A stretch of DNA of 64,000 nucleotides from Lachnospiraceae bacterium (GCA_910576385.1 CAJTIR010000007.1:62001-126000); one strand, 5' to 3'. Shown: positions 35,497 to 44,229, counted from the first letter of the stretch. Translations and numbers: made by a program. Notes: generated by a model not told the origin, from the sequence alone.

Positions 35497-35754
35497 TTAA
35501 AATCAATTTTTGTGTCTATCATGATAGTGCCAAATTGGAATTTACAATTTTTTCATGCATAAAATTTTTCTCTTTTTCAGATAATTACTGTGTAACATGT
35601 TTACGTTTTGACAGACGGCAAACACGAAAACAGCTTGTGAATGCTGACAAAGTAGCCCACGCGCTGCAGAAAATACAAACCGTATTTTGGATGTCAGAAA
35701 GTAAGTGTGTCACAATACAGTATCAGCAGTAAATGATTTTAGGAGGAAACTATC

Positions 35755-36003
35755 ATGGCAAAAAACAACAATATGCAAAACAGAGGAACAAATTCTTACA
35801 ATAACAGCACTCAGAATGCGCAGAATGCCCAGAATGCAAGAAATGCATCTTCTCAGAATGGTACTAACACTACTTCTCAGAATGCAAGAAATGCATCTTC
35901 TCAGAACGGTACTAACACTACTTCTCAGAATGCAAGAAATGCATCTTCTCAGAACAGCACCAATGCAAGTGGTTCTGACTGCCACAGATCTTATGAGCGA
36001 TAA
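35755..36003 (+). CDS. small Asn/Gln/Ser/Thr-rich repeat protein, unknown function
   Basis: This 82-residue protein has no hydrophobic segment and consists mainly of Asn, Gln, Ser, Thr and Ala. A 16-residue unit (about QNARNASSQNGTNTTS) occurs twice in full and once in part, encoded by 48-bp near-identical repeats. It ends with DCHRSYER. AGGAGG lies seven bases upstream and a terminator follows, so it is a single-gene unit. The composition recalls gamma-type small acid-soluble spore proteins, which serve as amino acid stores in spores, but the characteristic protease site is not visible. I do not assign a function. Confidence 0.72.
   Translation: MAKNNNMQNRGTNSYNNSTQNAQNAQNARNASSQNGTNTTSQNARNASSQNGTNTTSQNARNASSQNSTNASGSDCHRSYER
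35830..35957 (+). repeat. 48-bp tandem coding repeat
   Basis: Units begin CAGAATGCAAG at 35830, 35878 and 35926. The first two are nearly identical and the third is partial. The 48-bp length keeps the reading frame. Near-identity at DNA level points to recent copying and possible length variation between strains. Confidence 0.9.
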
Positions 36004-36042
36004 CAGGTACAGAAAACAAAGAACAGCATAATATAATGGTAG

Positions 36043-36079
36043 AAACAGATTACCGGAACACTTCTGGTAATCTGTTTTT
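36043..36079 (+). terminator. intrinsic terminator after the Asn-rich protein gene
   Basis: AAACAGATTACC (36043-36054) pairs with GGTAATCTGTTT (36066-36077) with a short extension of GAA/TTC, followed by TTTTTC overlapping the stem. Confidence 0.85.
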
Positions 36080-36123
36080 CCATGATAGGAAAAATTCTAT
36101 ACAAACGTATAGGGGGTAAAATT

Positions 36124-36420
36124 ATGGAATTTCAAACCATCAGCATTCGAGAATTTAATGAGTACCGCAAGCGTCCTGACACTTGGGTGATAGATCTGCG
36201 CAACAAGGAGGAATTTGAGGAAGTCCATGTGGAGGGAGCTAGAAATATACCTTATGAAAATCTGAAAATGTACCAGAAATATCTTCCCAAAGATAAAATC
36301 TATGTCTTATACTGTGATAGAGGCTCTAGCAGCTTGATGGCGGCTAAGGAGATGAGCAAGGAAGGATATCAGACGGTAACAGTGGTAGGAGGTATTCAAT
36401 CTATTCTTCAAAATATATAA
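36124..36420 (+). CDS. rhodanese-like domain protein
   Basis: The 98-residue protein is a single rhodanese domain. It has WVIDLRNKEEFEEVHVEGARNIP (family signature, partly shown) and the active loop CDRGSSS with Cys64, which would carry a persulfide. Such proteins move sulfur or act in redox sensing. ATG 36124 is preceded by GGGGG seven bases upstream, which is better than the ATG at 36082. It lies alone between the terminator and the promoter of the next operon, so its partner is not revealed by position. Confidence 0.9.
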   Translation: MEFQTISIREFNEYRKRPDTWVIDLRNKEEFEEVHVEGARNIPYENLKMYQKYLPKDKIYVLYCDRGSSSLMAAKEMSKEGYQTVTVVGGIQSILQNI

Positions 36421-36425
36421 AAACA

Positions 36426-36454
36426 TTGACAGTCATGAAATGAGAAGATAATAT
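36426..36454 (+). promoter_or_regulatory. promoter of the methyltransferase-amidase-rdgB-yfcE operon
   Basis: TTGACA (36426-36431) and TAATAT (36449-36454) are 17 bases apart, 32 bases before the start codon. Confidence 0.8.
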
Positions 36455-36486
36455 AGAACTATCACAATGTATTTTGGAGAAAATGA

Positions 36487-37653
36487 ATGAAAACATATGA
36501 ATTGGTTGCCCCTTGCCATTTTGGGTTGGAGGCCGTGTTAAAAAGAGAGATATACGAACTTGGATATGAAATTACTAAGGTGGAGGATGGAAGAGTGACC
36601 TTTGAGGGAGATGCAGAGGCAGTCTGCCGAGCGAATATCTTCCTGCGCACTGCAGAACGTGTCCTTGTAAAAGTAGGACAGTTCCATGCACAAACTTTTG
36701 AAGAGTTGTTCCAAGGGATCAAGCAGATATCCTGGGAAGATTATATTCCAGAAGATGGAAAGTTCTGGGTGGCAAAGGCATCTTCCATAAAGAGTAAGCT
36801 GTTCAGCCCGTCTGATATCCAGTCCATTGTCAAAAAGGCGATGGTGGAGCGGATGAAAGAACGTTATCATGTTACATGGTTTGAGGAGAGTGGCGCACAA
36901 TATCCATTGCGGATTTTTTTGATGAAGGATGAGGTGACAGCGGCGATTGATACTTCTGGAGATTCGCTGCATAAACGGGGATATCGCACTTTGGCAGGCA
37001 AAGCGCCCATTTCTGAGACGTTGGCGGCTGCACTCATTCTTTTGACGCCTTGGAAAAAAGACCGGATTTTGGTGGATCCATTCTGCGGCAGCGGGACATT
37101 TCCGATTGAAGCGGCAATGATTGCGGCAAATATTGCCCCAGGTATGAACCGCAGTTTTACAGCAGAGGGGTGGACAAATCTAATTGACCGTCAGTTATGG
37201 TATGAAGTAGTAGAGGAAGCCCAGGAGTTGTCAAACACAGATATTTCTGTCGATATTCAGGGTTATGATATTGATAAAGAGATTCTTAAGGCGGCCAGAG
37301 AAAACGCGAAGCGTGCTGGAGTAGAACACTTGATTCACTTTCAACAGCGTCCAGTCAGCGAATTAAATCATCCCAAAAAATATGGATTTTTAATTACGAA
37401 TCCTCCTTATGGAGAGCGGCTGCAAGAAAAAGAAGCCCTCGCAGGACTCTATGGGGAGATTGGAGAGGCTCTGAATCGTCTTGACAGTTGGTCCGCATAT
37501 TTGATTACCAGTTATGAAGATACACAACGGTATATTGGCAGGAAGGCGGACAAGAATCGCAAAATTTACAATGGGATGTTAAAAACTTATTTTTATCAGT
37601 TTTTGGGACCAAAACCACCGAAGCGGAATCGCACCAGAGAAGCAGAGGAATAA
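36487..37653 (+). CDS. THUMP-domain class I SAM-dependent RNA methyltransferase (YpsC/RlmL-like)
   Basis: The 388-residue protein begins with a ferredoxin-like and THUMP RNA-binding region (about 1-155) and continues with a Rossmann methyltransferase domain. The AdoMet site motif VDPFCGSGTFPIEAAM is near residue 200, and the catalytic NPPY box (TNPPYGERL) near 302 is typical of N-methylation of a base, here probably G in 23S rRNA (RlmL-type m2G2445). It lacks the second RlmK domain found in E. coli RlmL. The gene starts a four-gene run in which spacings are 11-22 bases. Confidence 0.93.
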   Translation: MKTYELVAPCHFGLEAVLKREIYELGYEITKVEDGRVTFEGDAEAVCRANIFLRTAERVLVKVGQFHAQTFEELFQGIKQISWEDYIPEDGKFWVAKASSIKSKLFSPSDIQSIVKKAMVERMKERYHVTWFEESGAQYPLRIFLMKDEVTAAIDTSGDSLHKRGYRTLAGKAPISETLAAALILLTPWKKDRILVDPFCGSGTFPIEAAMIAANIAPGMNRSFTAEGWTNLIDRQLWYEVVEEAQELSNTDISVDIQGYDIDKEILKAARENAKRAGVEHLIHFQQRPVSELNHPKKYGFLITNPPYGERLQEKEALAGLYGEIGEALNRLDSWSAYLITSYEDTQRYIGRKADKNRKIYNGMLKTYFYQFLGPKPPKRNRTREAEE

Positions 37654-37673
37654 TGAGAGAGGCATACTAGATC

Positions 37674-38702
37674 ATGGAAGGAAGAATACTAAAGATCTCG
37701 TCAATATTTCTCACAATGACGATTATTGCGGCATCTGTGATATTGGGGCATTTTACCAACATACATATCCGTGAGATAAAACGACAACAGATGTCCTATT
37801 TACAAATGTTTGCCAGCTATACACAGCAGGGAAAAGAAGTGGAAGAGATTGGATTTGACCAACAACTGCGCTTAGAAATGCCGAGAGGCGTACCTCTTAA
37901 AGAAGTAAAAATTGAGAATGATTATATTAAGCAGTTGATTACAATACAGATTCCAGATGCAGGCGGAGATTATTTTGACGAACATCCTTTGTTGGGACGC
38001 AGTAATCATATTGCAGATCTGCACATGGATAATGGAATCATTGAAATGACGATGGATTCGGTTTATGAAGTAAAGTGTACTTTGAAAAAGGGTTATCTGT
38101 ATATAGATTTTCTGAAACCACAAGAAGTATATGATAAGGTGATTGTGATTGATGCAGGACATGGCGGCAGATCGCCCGGAGCCATTAAACAGGATATTAT
38201 GGAAAAAGATATCAATCTGGCTATTGTAAAGAAACTAAAGGATTTATTAGATAAAAATAATCGCAATATTGGCGTTTATTATACTAGAACGGAGGATGTG
38301 AATCCTACCTTTGACCAGCGTGCGCAATTGGGAGGCAAGACGGAAGCAAATTTATTTATCAGTGTCCACAGCAATTCGACGGTGGATGGGCAGATGTCAA
38401 AATACAATGGGACAGAAGTGATGTATGACGAACTTAAAATCGAAGAAGGTTTTAGCAGTAAACGTTTAGCGCAGATTTGTCTGGAGGAGACTACAGCGGC
38501 ATTTGGCAGTAAGGATAATGGACTGACCTATGGCAACAGCATTTATGTGATCCGCAACAATGAAGTGCCTGCGGCATTGATTGAGGTTGGATTTATGACG
38601 AATTGGGAGGAATTAAATAAGCTGACTTCCGATAAGTATCAAAAAAAGGTGGCCAAAGGAATCTATAAAGCAATTTTGCGTGCATTGGATGAAGGTTTTT
38701 AG
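37674..38702 (+). CDS. N-acetylmuramoyl-L-alanine amidase, membrane-anchored
   Basis: The 342-residue protein has an N-terminal membrane helix (about 8-27), a linker region of about 120 residues, and an amidase_3 domain (about 155-340) that cuts between MurNAc and the peptide stem of peptidoglycan. The zinc ligands are visible in VIDAGHGG (His), MEKDINL (Glu) and SVHSNS (His), and the catalytic Glu in IEVGFMTN. The helix suggests it stays attached to the membrane, as in cell-division or sporulation amidases such as CwlD-like proteins. Confidence 0.94.
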   Translation: MEGRILKISSIFLTMTIIAASVILGHFTNIHIREIKRQQMSYLQMFASYTQQGKEVEEIGFDQQLRLEMPRGVPLKEVKIENDYIKQLITIQIPDAGGDYFDEHPLLGRSNHIADLHMDNGIIEMTMDSVYEVKCTLKKGYLYIDFLKPQEVYDKVIVIDAGHGGRSPGAIKQDIMEKDINLAIVKKLKDLLDKNNRNIGVYYTRTEDVNPTFDQRAQLGGKTEANLFISVHSNSTVDGQMSKYNGTEVMYDELKIEEGFSSKRLAQICLEETTAAFGSKDNGLTYGNSIYVIRNNEVPAALIEVGFMTNWEELNKLTSDKYQKKVAKGIYKAILRALDEGF

Positions 38703-38724
38703 AAGAATGGAAGGAACAATATAG

Positions 38725-39324
38725 ATGGAAAAAATTATCTTTGCAACAGGAAATCAGGGGAAAATGAGGGAAGTGCGCAGCATTTTATCAGATTTAGACA
38801 TGGAGATTTTATCTATGGCAGAAGCTGGTATTGAGGCTGAGATTGAGGAAAATGGTACAACTTTTGGCGAGAATGCGTTGATTAAAGCCCATGCCATTGC
38901 AGCGAAACTTTCAGATCAAGAGGTAATCGTACTTGCAGATGATTCCGGTTTGGAAGTGGATTACTTAAATAAAGAACCAGGCATTTACTCTGCAAGGTAT
39001 ATGGGTGAAGATACTTCCTATGAGATTAAAAACCAAAATATTATTGATCGGCTAAAGGGAGTGCCCAAGGAAAAAAGGAGTGCACGGTTTGTCTGTGCAA
39101 TTGCCGCAGCATTTGCCAATGGAGAGGATTGTGTAGTTCAAGGGACGATAGAAGGTTATATCGGCTGGGAGCCGGCAGGAGAGAATGGATTTGGCTATGA
39201 TCCAATTTTTTACGTAGATCAATACAATTGCTCCACTGCGCAGCTTTCTATGGAAATTAAAAATCAGTTAAGCCATCGGGGAAAGGCATTGCGTGCCATG
39301 AAGGAAAAATTAGCGCATAGATAA
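38725..39324 (+). CDS. rdgB: XTP/dITP diphosphatase (RdgB/HAM1 family)
   Basis: This 199-residue enzyme removes non-canonical purine nucleotides such as dITP and XTP, protecting DNA. It shows the family motifs FATGNQGKMREV at the N-terminus, LADDSGLEVD in the middle, FGYDPIF and SHRGKAL at the end. The length is typical. It is followed by yfcE after 10 bases, a very common arrangement in Clostridia. Confidence 0.96.
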   Translation: MEKIIFATGNQGKMREVRSILSDLDMEILSMAEAGIEAEIEENGTTFGENALIKAHAIAAKLSDQEVIVLADDSGLEVDYLNKEPGIYSARYMGEDTSYEIKNQNIIDRLKGVPKEKRSARFVCAIAAAFANGEDCVVQGTIEGYIGWEPAGENGFGYDPIFYVDQYNCSTAQLSMEIKNQLSHRGKALRAMKEKLAHR

Positions 39325-39334
39325 GGAAAAAGTT

Positions 39335-39826
39335 ATGAAAATATTGATTGTTAGCGATACACATGGAAAACATAAAAATTTAAAAGAGATTTTGTCGCGA
39401 GAGAAAGAGATTGATTTAATGATACATCTGGGAGATGTTGAGGGAGGAGAAGAGGAGATTATACAGATGGCAGGATGTCCAGTAGAAATGGTCTCTGGAA
39501 ATAACGATTTCTTTTGTGATCTGGAAAGGGAAAAGGAGCTTCAGATTGGCAAATATAAAGTACTGATCACGCATGGCCATTATTATTATGTGGCAATGGG
39601 AGTGGAGGATCTGCGCAAAGAGGCTTGCGGGCGTGGTATGGATATCGTGATGTTTGGACATACACACAGGCCATTTTTAGATAACAGCAAAGGTGTGATT
39701 GTGCTCAATCCAGGCAGCGTGTCTTATCCAAGGCAGGAGGGACATTTGCCCTCCTATGCTTTGATGGAGATTGATCAGAAAGGAGAAGCGCATTTTTCTA
39801 TAGAATATTTAGATACTACAGTATAA
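39335..39826 (+). CDS. YfcE/MJ0936 family metallophosphoesterase
   Basis: The 163-residue protein has the calcineurin-like metal-binding motifs: SDTHG, HLGD, SGNND, THGH and GHTHRP, then NPGS. The family hydrolyses phosphodiesters, but the natural substrate is unknown. It ends the operon. The next 109 bases before the ABC cassette contain no gene. Confidence 0.94.
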   Translation: MKILIVSDTHGKHKNLKEILSREKEIDLMIHLGDVEGGEEEIIQMAGCPVEMVSGNNDFFCDLEREKELQIGKYKVLITHGHYYYVAMGVEDLRKEACGRGMDIVMFGHTHRPFLDNSKGVIVLNPGSVSYPRQEGHLPSYALMEIDQKGEAHFSIEYLDTTV

Positions 39827-39935
39827 TCAAGATAAAAGCCTAACACGGATGCTGGATATGTAGCAAAGGCAAGAGCGGGCGCAAGAATGCCGGATAATTA
39901 AAATAAGGGAATTAACGATAAACAAGGAGGCGCAT

Positions 39936-41285
39936 ATGCAAAGAATAAGGTTTATGGCAGAGGAATTTTTTCGCAGTTTCCAGAAAAGTCTGTTTAAGAA
40001 TATATTGTTAATGCTGATGTTTTCCATAAGCCTGCTCATGGCAATTATCATGTGTTCCTATTATGTCGGCTTAGGGGAGAGGTATGAAACCACTACCCAG
40101 AAGGTGGACGGCAGGGAATGGTATCCCTTGGATTTGATGACGGAAAGCGGCCAGGAAGTGAGTAACCAATTTACAACGGTAGGCCGTTGCCGCGATATGG
40201 TGGATTATTATGAGACGCTGAAATCACTGGAGGAGGCTCCGATTCTCAGCATACATACGTCACAGAGTGTTGGGCTGAAAGAGGAGGATGTAAAGAAATT
40301 CTTTGGTGAAAAAGATGTTCTTCCGTTTACAAGTGGTGGAGAAGTAAACGTGGCAGAAGTGCCGTTTTGGGACGGCGATACCTATTTGACAAGATCTATG
40401 AAGGGAGCGCAGGTTGATCTGGGGGCTTACCGTTATTTTGGGCTGGGGACGCAGGAGGGGGAGGGGTTCACGGAGGAGAATATGACGATTCAGCGCGACG
40501 GAGACCCGATACCGCTCCTGCTCGGAAGCGATTATAAGGGGATCATTGAGGTTGGGGCAATCATAGACGTTAATTTTGAAATGTGCGCTTACCACTGTAA
40601 GGTGGTGGGCATCCTGGAAAAAGGCTCAAAACTGCCAGTACAGGGGTATATGGAGCTTGGGGAAGTTCAATACTTGGACAACCGGATTATCTTCCCATTT
40701 GGGGTCAGGCTTTTAGAGGATCCAAAGCGTGCGCAGCAGATGGAGCGCTATGCCTGGAATGCGTATATGGCGCTGCAGAGTGGAATTGCCCAGACAAAGG
40801 TGGAGCATATCCGGGAGCTGGTGGAGACATATGGGCAGATAGCGGATCAGTTTGGGTACCCGCCGGTACAGATCATCGGTACTTCTCTGGGGCTGGATTT
40901 GCTGCGCAGGGAGTCCGCCGCCAAAATCAGGATTTTGCTGATATTGACCGTTGTCCTTTTGTGCTTTTCTTTCTATGGGCTGTCTGTCACTTTCTATGAT
41001 AAAATCCAGTCTAATAGTAAGAACTATGGGATTTATCTGATGAATGGATGTTCTCTGAGTATGATACTTGTGCCATGCCTCCTGGAAATTGCGGTAATAT
41101 TATTTCCAGCCGTTGTAATTGGAAGATATGTGCTTCCAGCCGCTGCGGTGTCTTATTTCCGGGCGGGGCCGATTATGCAGGCGGTATATATCATGATAGG
41201 CGCGGCGTTCCTTGTGGGCGCAGCTTCTTTAGTATATCTGATGCGCGGCGTGGATACGGAACATTTAATTAGGCAGAGAGATTAG
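39936..41285 (+). CDS. ABC transporter permease, FtsX/MacB type (subunit 1)
   Basis: The 449-residue protein has one N-terminal helix (about 19-39), an extracellular domain of about 280 residues, and three C-terminal helices (about 330-350, 370-395, 412-435), the topology of MacB/FtsX-like permeases. These do not carry ions through a channel; they couple ATP use to work on lipids, peptides or lipoproteins outside the membrane. It leads a cassette with an ATPase, a second permease and a lipoprotein. From here to 43608 the DNA is richer in G and C, with more CGC, GCG and CCG codons than the flanking genes, which suggests transfer. Confidence 0.87.
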   Translation: MQRIRFMAEEFFRSFQKSLFKNILLMLMFSISLLMAIIMCSYYVGLGERYETTTQKVDGREWYPLDLMTESGQEVSNQFTTVGRCRDMVDYYETLKSLEEAPILSIHTSQSVGLKEEDVKKFFGEKDVLPFTSGGEVNVAEVPFWDGDTYLTRSMKGAQVDLGAYRYFGLGTQEGEGFTEENMTIQRDGDPIPLLLGSDYKGIIEVGAIIDVNFEMCAYHCKVVGILEKGSKLPVQGYMELGEVQYLDNRIIFPFGVRLLEDPKRAQQMERYAWNAYMALQSGIAQTKVEHIRELVETYGQIADQFGYPPVQIIGTSLGLDLLRRESAAKIRILLILTVVLLCFSFYGLSVTFYDKIQSNSKNYGIYLMNGCSLSMILVPCLLEIAVILFPAVVIGRYVLPAAAVSYFRAGPIMQAVYIMIGAAFLVGAASLVYLMRGVDTEHLIRQRD

Positions 41286-41328
41286 GTAAGACTACATAAG
41301 TATTATAAGGGGAATGTGGAGGAGAGAT

Positions 41329-42033
41329 ATGGTTGAGTTAAAGAATGTAAGCAAGACATTTGGCAAAAAGGAAGCCCGCGTGGAAGCGCTGCGCGGAATC
41401 GATCTTTCCATTCGGGAAGGGGAACTGGTTGCCATTATGGGAAAGAGCGGTTCCGGCAAATCCACGCTTTTGAATATCCTGGGCGGGATGATGTCTATGG
41501 ACAACGGCGAATATTGGTATGATGGGAAGACGGTTAATTTCAGAAGCCAGAGGGAACTGACAAAGTTTCGCCGCAATGAGGTGGGGTTCGTGGTACAGTA
41601 TTTTGCCTTAGCGGATGATTTGAATATTTTCCAGAATGTGGCGCTGCCGCTGAAATACCAGGGATATTCAAGGAAGAAGATAAAGGAAATGGTGATGGAA
41701 GCCTTACGGGAGCTGGAAATAGAGGACAAGGCGAAAGCGTACCCAAGTGAATTATCGGGCGGGCAGCAGCAGAGGGCGGCGATCGCACGGGCGGTTGTCA
41801 AGCAGCCGCGGCTGCTCCTCGCCGATGAACCGACGGGAAATCTTGATGAAGCGACTGGGGAGGCGGTACAGGAAATTTTTCATAAATTAAATAAAAATGG
41901 GAAGACGATTATCATTGTGACACATGACGCAAAGGTGGCAAAGCATTGTGAGCGGATCATTCACTTGAAGGACGGCATGGTCTCAGATGATGGGCTTGGC
42001 AGGGACGCCTATGAGGAAGAGGTGTTTGTATGA
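41329..42033 (+). CDS. ABC transporter ATP-binding protein (MacB/LolD type)
   Basis: The 234-residue ATPase has Walker A (GKSGSGKST), Q-loop (VVQYF), signature (LSGGQQQR), Walker B (LLLADEPTGNLDE) and the switch His (THDAK), in standard order. It would drive the two permeases that flank it. ATG 41329 is chosen because GGAGGAGAG precedes it directly, five codons after an earlier ATG. Its stop overlaps the start of the second permease by four bases (ATGA), confirming one operon. Confidence 0.94.
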   Translation: MVELKNVSKTFGKKEARVEALRGIDLSIREGELVAIMGKSGSGKSTLLNILGGMMSMDNGEYWYDGKTVNFRSQRELTKFRRNEVGFVVQYFALADDLNIFQNVALPLKYQGYSRKKIKEMVMEALRELEIEDKAKAYPSELSGGQQQRAAIARAVVKQPRLLLADEPTGNLDEATGEAVQEIFHKLNKNGKTIIIVTHDAKVAKHCERIIHLKDGMVSDDGLGRDAYEEEVFV

Positions 42034-43076
42034 AGATAGCCGGCAAAAAACTTCCGAAGGGAACTTTCTTTCTGTTTCTAAGTTTTATGATGGTTTCTTT
42101 GTGCTTGCTGCTGATTGTGTCGGCAACGCGTAGCGAGCGCATTAACAACCTCAGTCAGAACATGCTGTATACCGGTCATGAACGGTCATTTTACATTGAC
42201 GACGCCAAAGAGAACGGGTTATGGGAAAAGGTGATGCCGGAACTTGCAGGACAGCACAAGGATTTTGCGATTTATCTTCCCATGCGGACGCCGGAAATCG
42301 TGATGCGCGGCGTCTGTGTCAAGGGCAGGGTGGAAGTTCCGCCAATGATAGAGGGAAAATATTTCGATTTTGATACCTCATGGTCAGATACACCGTGTAT
42401 TGTGCTGGGCAAGGATTGTCAGGAGGGGATTACCGAACGGAACGGGAAGAAGTATTATACCTATGGGGGAACAGACTTTGAGGTGCTCGGCGTCATGGGA
42501 ACGAAAGAGGAGAGCAGGCTGAACCGCATGGCGTTGTTGGATTTCAAATCGGCCGTCCGCATGGTGGGAGTCAATACCGATTACATACTTGACGCCAAGA
42601 AGGAATCTGCTCTGGTAGATATTGCGCAGGATATGCATGAATTTTCCCTCCGTTATCATGCAACAGACGTAAAGATTTATGAGGGGGAGGTGGAACGAAT
42701 CTCATTTATGGCGCGTTTTCTGTCGAGCGACGCCATCATGGACACTATGTATGTCATGATATTGGTTAGTTTTTCTTTGAGTACGATTCTAGTAACCTTT
42801 ATTTGGCTCCGTTTCCGCAGGCCGTTGTTTTTTGCCTGCCAGCTCTGCGGCTATGGGGAACGAATGAAGGGGATGGAGACGGCGAAACGTTACTATCTTG
42901 CGGCAGGCGTCGGTTTTGCTGCGGGGCTGTTTCTGATGACACTGTTTTCCCTGGCGCTGGAAGAGATACAGATGAAGGCGATGGATATTGTGCAGGCGTT
43001 TGGGATGACTGTGGGACTTGGCACGGTAATCTTGTTTTTCTGTTATCTGATAGATAGCAGGAAAACGAAAAAGTAA
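42030..43076 (+). CDS. ABC transporter permease, FtsX/MacB type (subunit 2)
   Basis: The 348-residue protein repeats the topology of the first permease: one N-terminal helix (about 11-31), an extracellular region of about 205 residues and three helices at the C-terminus (about 240-258, 286-307, 321-341). The extracellular part is shorter than in the partner. Two different permeases with one ATPase suggest a heteromeric exporter. It overlaps the ATPase gene by four bases. Confidence 0.87.
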   Translation: MKIAGKKLPKGTFFLFLSFMMVSLCLLLIVSATRSERINNLSQNMLYTGHERSFYIDDAKENGLWEKVMPELAGQHKDFAIYLPMRTPEIVMRGVCVKGRVEVPPMIEGKYFDFDTSWSDTPCIVLGKDCQEGITERNGKKYYTYGGTDFEVLGVMGTKEESRLNRMALLDFKSAVRMVGVNTDYILDAKKESALVDIAQDMHEFSLRYHATDVKIYEGEVERISFMARFLSSDAIMDTMYVMILVSFSLSTILVTFIWLRFRRPLFFACQLCGYGERMKGMETAKRYYLAAGVGFAAGLFLMTLFSLALEEIQMKAMDIVQAFGMTVGLGTVILFFCYLIDSRKTKK

Positions 43077-43122
43077 GAACATAGCAGCCAATCAAAGAGA
43101 GTGTCTGGAAAGGAAGATGAAA

Positions 43123-43608
43123 ATGAAAAAAATTCGGATTAGCGCAATGGTTTTGATTGTCCTGCTGGCTTGTTTGGCCGGCGGATGCACAGGGAAGGAT
43201 TATGCTGATATGGTAGAAAACCATGCGGCAATCAAGACGTATCGGGATGGCGTCTGGGGCGTCCGGTATCTCTCCGTGAATACTATGGCAACAACCCCAG
43301 GAATCACTGAGAGCGTAACGGTGCGGGTATCTCTCAATGTGAACGGGGACATGACAGAGAAGCAGATGCTGGATGTTATGGATTACTATGAATTTACCAG
43401 AAATGCTTCGTTTGATGAGAATTTGCAGTACAAAGGAGAGACGGACACAAATTATAATTGTTATGCGGTGTTCTACCGGGGAGAGACAGACGAGGAGATA
43501 CGCAGAATCAAGTATCATAATGGGAAGGAAACAGAGCCGGCGGAGAAAGAAAAGTCGATGTTCCCGATACCAGAACTGCATTCAGATCAGGTAAGCGAGA
43601 ACCCATAG
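43123..43608 (+). CDS. small lipoprotein of the ABC cassette, unknown function
   Basis: The 161-residue protein has a lipoprotein signal peptide with lipobox LAGGC (Cys22), so it is anchored on the outer face of the membrane. The mature part has no domain I recognise; it alternates strands and charged loops and ends Glu-Asn-Pro. ATG 43123 has AAGGA eight bases upstream; an ATG two codons earlier is also possible. It closely follows the second permease, and cassettes of this kind often include a lipoprotein that shields or delivers the substrate. Its codon use matches the cassette. Confidence 0.78.
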   Translation: MKKIRISAMVLIVLLACLAGGCTGKDYADMVENHAAIKTYRDGVWGVRYLSVNTMATTPGITESVTVRVSLNVNGDMTEKQMLDVMDYYEFTRNASFDENLQYKGETDTNYNCYAVFYRGETDEEIRRIKYHNGKETEPAEKEKSMFPIPELHSDQVSENP

Positions 43609-43644
43609 GCGTAATGTTATAATTGTAAATATTTTGTTATTATT

Positions 43645-43714
43645 CGCGCGAGCAATGTACCGCAGGGCACTTAGAAAGCAGCCTTGTTTGCATGGATATT
43701 TGACTGTGATAAAA
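43645..43714 (+). repeat. dispersed repeat B, copy 1 (CGCGAGCAATGTACCG ... CATGGATATTTGAC)
   Basis: These 70 bases match 61346-61434 (CGCGAGCATTGTACCG, ACTTAG, AGCC.TGTT and CATGGATATTTGAC), with about 16 bases missing in this copy. No reading frame is shared. The rest of the 370-bp gap (43609-43644 and 43715-43901) shows no supported feature; a 69-codon frame there lacks a ribosome site. Confidence 0.7.
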
Positions 43715-43901
43715 AGTTTCCTGTATGCAGTGGAACAGTAGAACAGGAATTACTTAGCTTAGAGATAACATATATATACATCCTGCTGATACATTGCTTG
43801 CAGATACCGCCAGCTTGTACCTGTTGTCTGAAACACAATTTTGAGCATTATCCGAATCTGGAAGCGCTTTTGAAAAAAATTAAAAAAAATTAAAAAAGCT
43901 A

Positions 43902-43930
43902 TTGACATTTGGACAAGAGTAACATATAAT
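43902..43930 (+). promoter_or_regulatory. promoter of the tRNA cluster
   Basis: TTGACA (43902-43907) and TATAAT (43925-43930) with exactly 17 bases between them is a full consensus promoter, about 50 bases before the first tRNA. This fits strong expression of stable RNA. Confidence 0.92.
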
Positions 43931-43978
43931 ATATCTTGCGTCACGGTTGATACAGATATGAATGTGCAGCCTGATTAT

Positions 43979-44053
43979 CGGGGTGTGGCTCAGCTTGGCT
44001 AGAGCGCCTGGTTTGGGACCAGGAGGTCGCAGGTTCGAATCCTGTCACCCCGA
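43979..44053 (+). tRNA. tRNA-Pro (anticodon TGG)
   Basis: Acceptor CGGGGTG with CACCCCG, D-arm GGCTCAGCTTGGCTAGAGC, anticodon stem CCTGG/CCAGG with loop TTTGGGA (TGG), T-arm GCAGGTTCGAATCCTGT. Discriminator A; CCA is not encoded. First of seven tRNA genes read together. Confidence 0.97.
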
Positions 44054-44059
44054 TTGTGT

Positions 44060-44130
44060 GCGGGTGTAGTTCAATGGTAGAACACCAGCCTTCCAAGCTG
44101 GATACGTGGGTTCGATTCCCATCACCCGCT
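44060..44130 (+). tRNA. tRNA-Gly (anticodon TCC)
   Basis: Acceptor GCGGGTG with CACCCGC, anticodon stem CCAGC/GCTGG with loop CTTCCAA (TCC), T-arm GTGGGTTCGATTCCCAT. 71 bases. Six bases after tRNA-Pro. Confidence 0.97.
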
Positions 44131-44229
44131 TGCGTCTAGCTTTGGCAAGGGCGTGGGCAGAGGGTCAGCATACAGTTGTATGTTAGATGTCTTGCTGATA
44201 GCTTCGGGTTTGAAGAAGTGGTATTGTTC

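Noticed and set aside
35454-35732. Possible 92-residue gene in the gap before the Asn-rich protein
   Set aside because: Its start overlaps the promoter of the reverse-strand gene, no ribosome site precedes it and the N-terminal half is plainly AT-rich noncoding sequence.
35830-35957. Regular 48-bp repeats that might suggest a CRISPR array
   Set aside because: The units are contiguous, have no variable spacers and keep a reading frame with a good ribosome site, so they are coding repeats.
43684-43893. Possible 69-residue gene between the ABC cassette and the tRNA cluster
   Set aside because: It starts inside repeat B, has no ribosome binding site and its composition does not look like a protein.
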